Below, piece by piece: positions 6,710-8,004 of a DNA stretch of 8,004 nt; the stretch's first letter is position 1; every line of letters starts with the position of its first letter. The stretch is from an uncultured Chlorobiota bacterium (lineage in GTDB: Bacteria > Bacteroidota > Kapaibacteriia > OLB7). The stretch spans positions 1-8,004 of the forward strand of contig CAMLOB010000152.1 of the NCBI GenBank assembly GCA_946481475.1, given 5' to 3'. Under the pieces are notes generated by a model, which saw nothing but the letters and a program-made list of their open reading frames with translations, did not search any database and was not told the DNA's origin. The translations under genes and the position numbers were made by a program.

Positions 6710-6725
6710 ATCCGCCGCGGCGGAT
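6710..6725. repeat. Perfect 16-base GC palindrome upstream of fabD
   Basis: ATCCGCCGCGGCGGAT is a perfect palindrome, 21 bases before the fabD start codon on the minus strand. It stands out in an AT-rich gap. It could be an operator for a dimeric regulator, or a REP-like dispersed palindrome; its form alone does not decide. It has no loop, so cruciform or hairpin formation would be limited to a tight stem. Confidence 0.5.
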
Positions 6726-6727
6726 TC

Positions 6728-6765
6728 AAAAAAAGAGGCGTATACTCGCCACTCGTCTCTTTTTT
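6728..6765. terminator. A-tract/T-tract hairpin between fabH and fabD
   Basis: Nine perfect pairs (AAAAAAGAG 6729-6737 with CTCTTTTTT 6757-6765) close an inner sequence that can form a short GCG...CGC stem. Because the arms are A-runs and T-runs, the element is symmetric and could end transcription from either strand. It is placed 40 bases ahead of fabD. The GC core is short, so strength is uncertain. Confidence 0.45.
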
Positions 6766-6767
6766 AA

Positions 6768-6847
6768 TTTTGAATTTTTCCTTTTGCACTCACCTGCTCC
6801 CACAAAAGAAAACCTCCCCACTCTCCCCTTTTGAATTTTCCTTTTGC
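6768..6847 (-). repeat. Pair of direct repeats in the fabH-fabD gap
   Basis: Two copies of a 19-20 base sequence, minus-strand form GCAAAAGGAAAA(A)TTCAAAA, lie at 6829-6847 and 6768-6787. They differ only by one base in the central run. They are 61 bases apart and flank a G/A-rich segment (minus strand). The AT-rich, repeated character contrasts with the GC-rich genes on both sides and suggests an inserted or expanded intergenic repeat. Confidence 0.6.
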
Positions 6848-6854
6848 CCTTACC

Positions 6855-7847
6855 TCAGTATGCCCATCGCAACCACCCGCTTCCCCAGGTATACCCGGCT
6901 CCGAACGTCGCCAGAACCACGTTGTCCCCTTTGGCCAGTTCACCATTCTCCCACCACTCGCTCAGGCAGATCGGCAGCGTTCCGGCGGTCGTGTTGCCGT
7001 ACCTGTCGATGTTCACCATCACCCGGTCCATCGACAGTCCCATACGGTCGGCCGTCGCCTTGATGATCCGGAGGTTGGCCTGATGCGGAACCAGCCAGCG
7101 GACATCTTCGGCGGCAAGGTCGTTCTTCTTCATGATGTTCTCGGCCACCTCCGCCATGCCGATCACCGCCTCCTTGAAGACCGCCCGGCCGTCCTGGAAC
7201 ACATAGTGCATTTTATTTGCAACGGTATCGGTCGTCGGCGGGTTCAGACTTCCCCCCCCCCGCATATGAAGATACGGCTCTCCGGCTCCGTCGATGTGGA
7301 GATCGAAGTCGAGCAGACCATACCCCTCCTCTTCGGACGGTTCCAGCAGAACCGCCCCGGCTCCGTCGCCGAAGAGGATGCAGGTGTTCCGATCCTCGAA
7401 ATCAAGGATCGAACTCATCTTGTCGGCTCCGACCACCAGCACTTTCCGGTGCATGCCGCTCTCGATAAACTGCGCGCCGGTCACCAGAGCGAAGAGGAAA
7501 CCGGAGCAGGCGCCGGAGAGATCGAACCCCCAGGCCTTCGAGGCTCCGATCTTTCGCTGTATCACGCAGGCGGTTGAAGGGAAGAACATATCGGGCGTCA
7601 CCGTGGCGACGACGATGCAATCGATCTCCTCGGGCGAAACGCCCCGCCGCTCCAGACAGGTCCGGATCGCGGGGACGGCCAGATCGCTCGTGGCCCCCTC
7701 CTTCGCAAACCGGCGCTCCACAATGCCGGTTCGCTCACGAATCCACTGATCGTTCGTATCGAGGAATTCCTCGAAGTAGTGATTGTCGTACGCGTCCGGC
7801 GGAACGTAATGTCCAACGGAGGTTATGATTGCTCGCTTTGATTTCAT
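6855..7847 (-). CDS. fabH: Beta-ketoacyl-ACP synthase III
   Basis: This 330-residue enzyme starts fatty acid synthesis by condensing an acyl-CoA primer with malonyl-ACP. The catalytic triad is visible: Cys114 in LSGACSGF, His255 in VPHQANLRI and Asn285 in YGNTTAGT (E. coli C112, H244, N274). The N-terminal WIRERTGIVERR (35-46) and the GDGAGAVLLEP block (160-170) are standard FabH features. Primer preference (acetyl or branched) cannot be read reliably. The ATG at 7845-7847 has only a weak AGGG close upstream. Residues 196-199 (RGGG) are encoded across an uninterrupted run of ten G, unusual for an essential gene; the frame is intact here. It lies 109 bases behind the fragment at the window edge and 166 bases before fabD. 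Confidence 0.97.
   Translation of the reverse strand: MKSKRAIITSVGHYVPPDAYDNHYFEEFLDTNDQWIRERTGIVERRFAKEGATSDLAVPAIRTCLERRGVSPEEIDCIVVATVTPDMFFPSTACVIQRKIGASKAWGFDLSGACSGFLFALVTGAQFIESGMHRKVLVVGADKMSSILDFEDRNTCILFGDGAGAVLLEPSEEEGYGLLDFDLHIDGAGEPYLHMRGGGSLNPPTTDTVANKMHYVFQDGRAVFKEAVIGMAEVAENIMKKNDLAAEDVRWLVPHQANLRIIKATADRMGLSMDRVMVNIDRYGNTTAGTLPICLSEWWENGELAKGDNVVLATFGAGYTWGSGWLRWAY
7252..7261 (-). repeat. Ten-base homopolymer G tract inside fabH
   Basis: On the coding (minus) strand the codons CGG GGG GGG GGA for Arg196 to Gly199 create ten consecutive G. Alternative glycine codons would avoid this. Such tracts are slippage-prone in replication and in sequencing. The reading frame through the tract gives a normal FabH, so the length shown is the in-frame state. 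Confidence 0.85.
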
Positions 7848-7931
7848 GAACCCTGATTGTTATTGTTCGATTCGGTTGGGGGATTCCGGGTGGTGCGTGG
7901 GCCTGAATCCGGGATTCGGATTCGGGGCCGT

Positions 7932-7953
7932 GGGACATGGCACGCCATGTCCC
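7932..7953. repeat. 22-base near-perfect palindrome between the edge gene and fabH
   Basis: Arms GGGACATGGC (7932-7941) and GCCATGTCCC (7944-7953) are perfectly complementary around a two-base centre. It lies four bases behind the stop codon of the edge fragment (minus strand). No T-run follows, so it is not a classical terminator. Its shape resembles short palindromic dispersed repeats found in intergenic regions of many bacteria. A smaller GAATCC-G-GGATTC inverted repeat lies at 7905-7917. Confidence 0.55.
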
Positions 7954-7956
7954 CAA

Positions 7957-8004
7957 CTACGGGATGGCGGCGATGGCCGACGCAATGCGGGCGTTCACCC
8001 CTTT
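7957..8004 (-). CDS. C-terminal fragment of an upstream gene, possibly plsX
   Basis: From the window edge one minus-strand frame reads KGVNARIASAIAAIP and ends in TAG at 7957-7959. Fifteen residues are too few to identify a family. In Chlorobi and related bacteria the gene before fabH is plsX (phosphate acyltransferase, phospholipid synthesis), and an Ala/Ile-rich helical tail is compatible with it. The identity rests on gene-order knowledge, not on the sequence itself. Confidence 0.4.
   Translation of the reverse strand, partial: KGVNARIASAIAAIP

Noticed and set aside
5726..7063. Long open frame of 445 codons on the + strand, antisense to fabD and its flanks
   Set aside because: It lies opposite fabD, which has complete catalytic motifs. 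Its translation is Arg/His/Gly/Pro-rich without recognisable domains, and it crosses the repeat-rich gap. It is a by-product of GC-rich coding on the other strand.
7735..7956. 73-codon minus-strand frame starting in the palindrome upstream of fabH
   Set aside because: It overlaps the fabH 5' end in another frame and begins inside an inverted repeat; no homology is recognisable.

Overview
The window looks like a chromosomal segment from a moderately GC-rich bacterium of the Bacteroidota/Chlorobiota (FCB) group. Two things point there. The protein at the left ends in a type A C-terminal sorting domain of the type IX secretion system (T9SS), a system essentially confined to this group. The right-hand cluster (plsX?)-fabH-fabD-fabG-acpP-fabF-rnc is an order familiar from Chlorobi and relatives. 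A Kapabacteria, Ignavibacteria or Chlorobi-like lineage fits best, but that is inference; no rRNA or other marker gene is present to settle it.

Layout. Positions 2-1741 (+) hold the 3' part of a large secreted protein whose frame stays open to the window edge, so its true start lies outside. A strong intrinsic terminator follows at about 1774-1812. Positions 1810-2201 form a 460-base convergent intergenic region. It carries degenerate 7-8 base tandem units (GTTGAATA-like), in one orientation behind the + gene and in the opposite orientation behind rnc, with featureless sequence between. From 2204 to the right end all genes are on the minus strand. In transcription order they are: a 15-residue C-terminal fragment (possibly PlsX), fabH, fabD, fabG, acpP, fabF and rnc.

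How the genes work together. FabD loads malonate onto holo-ACP (AcpP). FabH condenses malonyl-ACP with an acyl-CoA primer to start fatty acid synthesis. FabG reduces the 3-ketoacyl-ACP products and FabF carries out the elongating condensations. The dehydratase (FabZ/FabA) and enoyl reductase (FabI or similar) are not in this window. RNase III at the distal end processes structured RNA and is a common passenger behind fabF. Catalytic residues are intact in every enzyme.

The noteworthy part is between the genes. Only fabD and fabG are tightly joined (ATGA overlap). The fabH-fabD, fabG-acpP and acpP-fabF gaps (166, 154 and 242 bases) each hold strong inverted repeats or terminator-like hairpins, and acpP is flanked on both sides by them. 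This suggests differential expression of ACP within the cluster. I see no evidence of a wholly new biological system. The best leads are the hairpin-insulated acpP, the convergent octamer arrays, and the Cys-rich region of the T9SS cargo protein.
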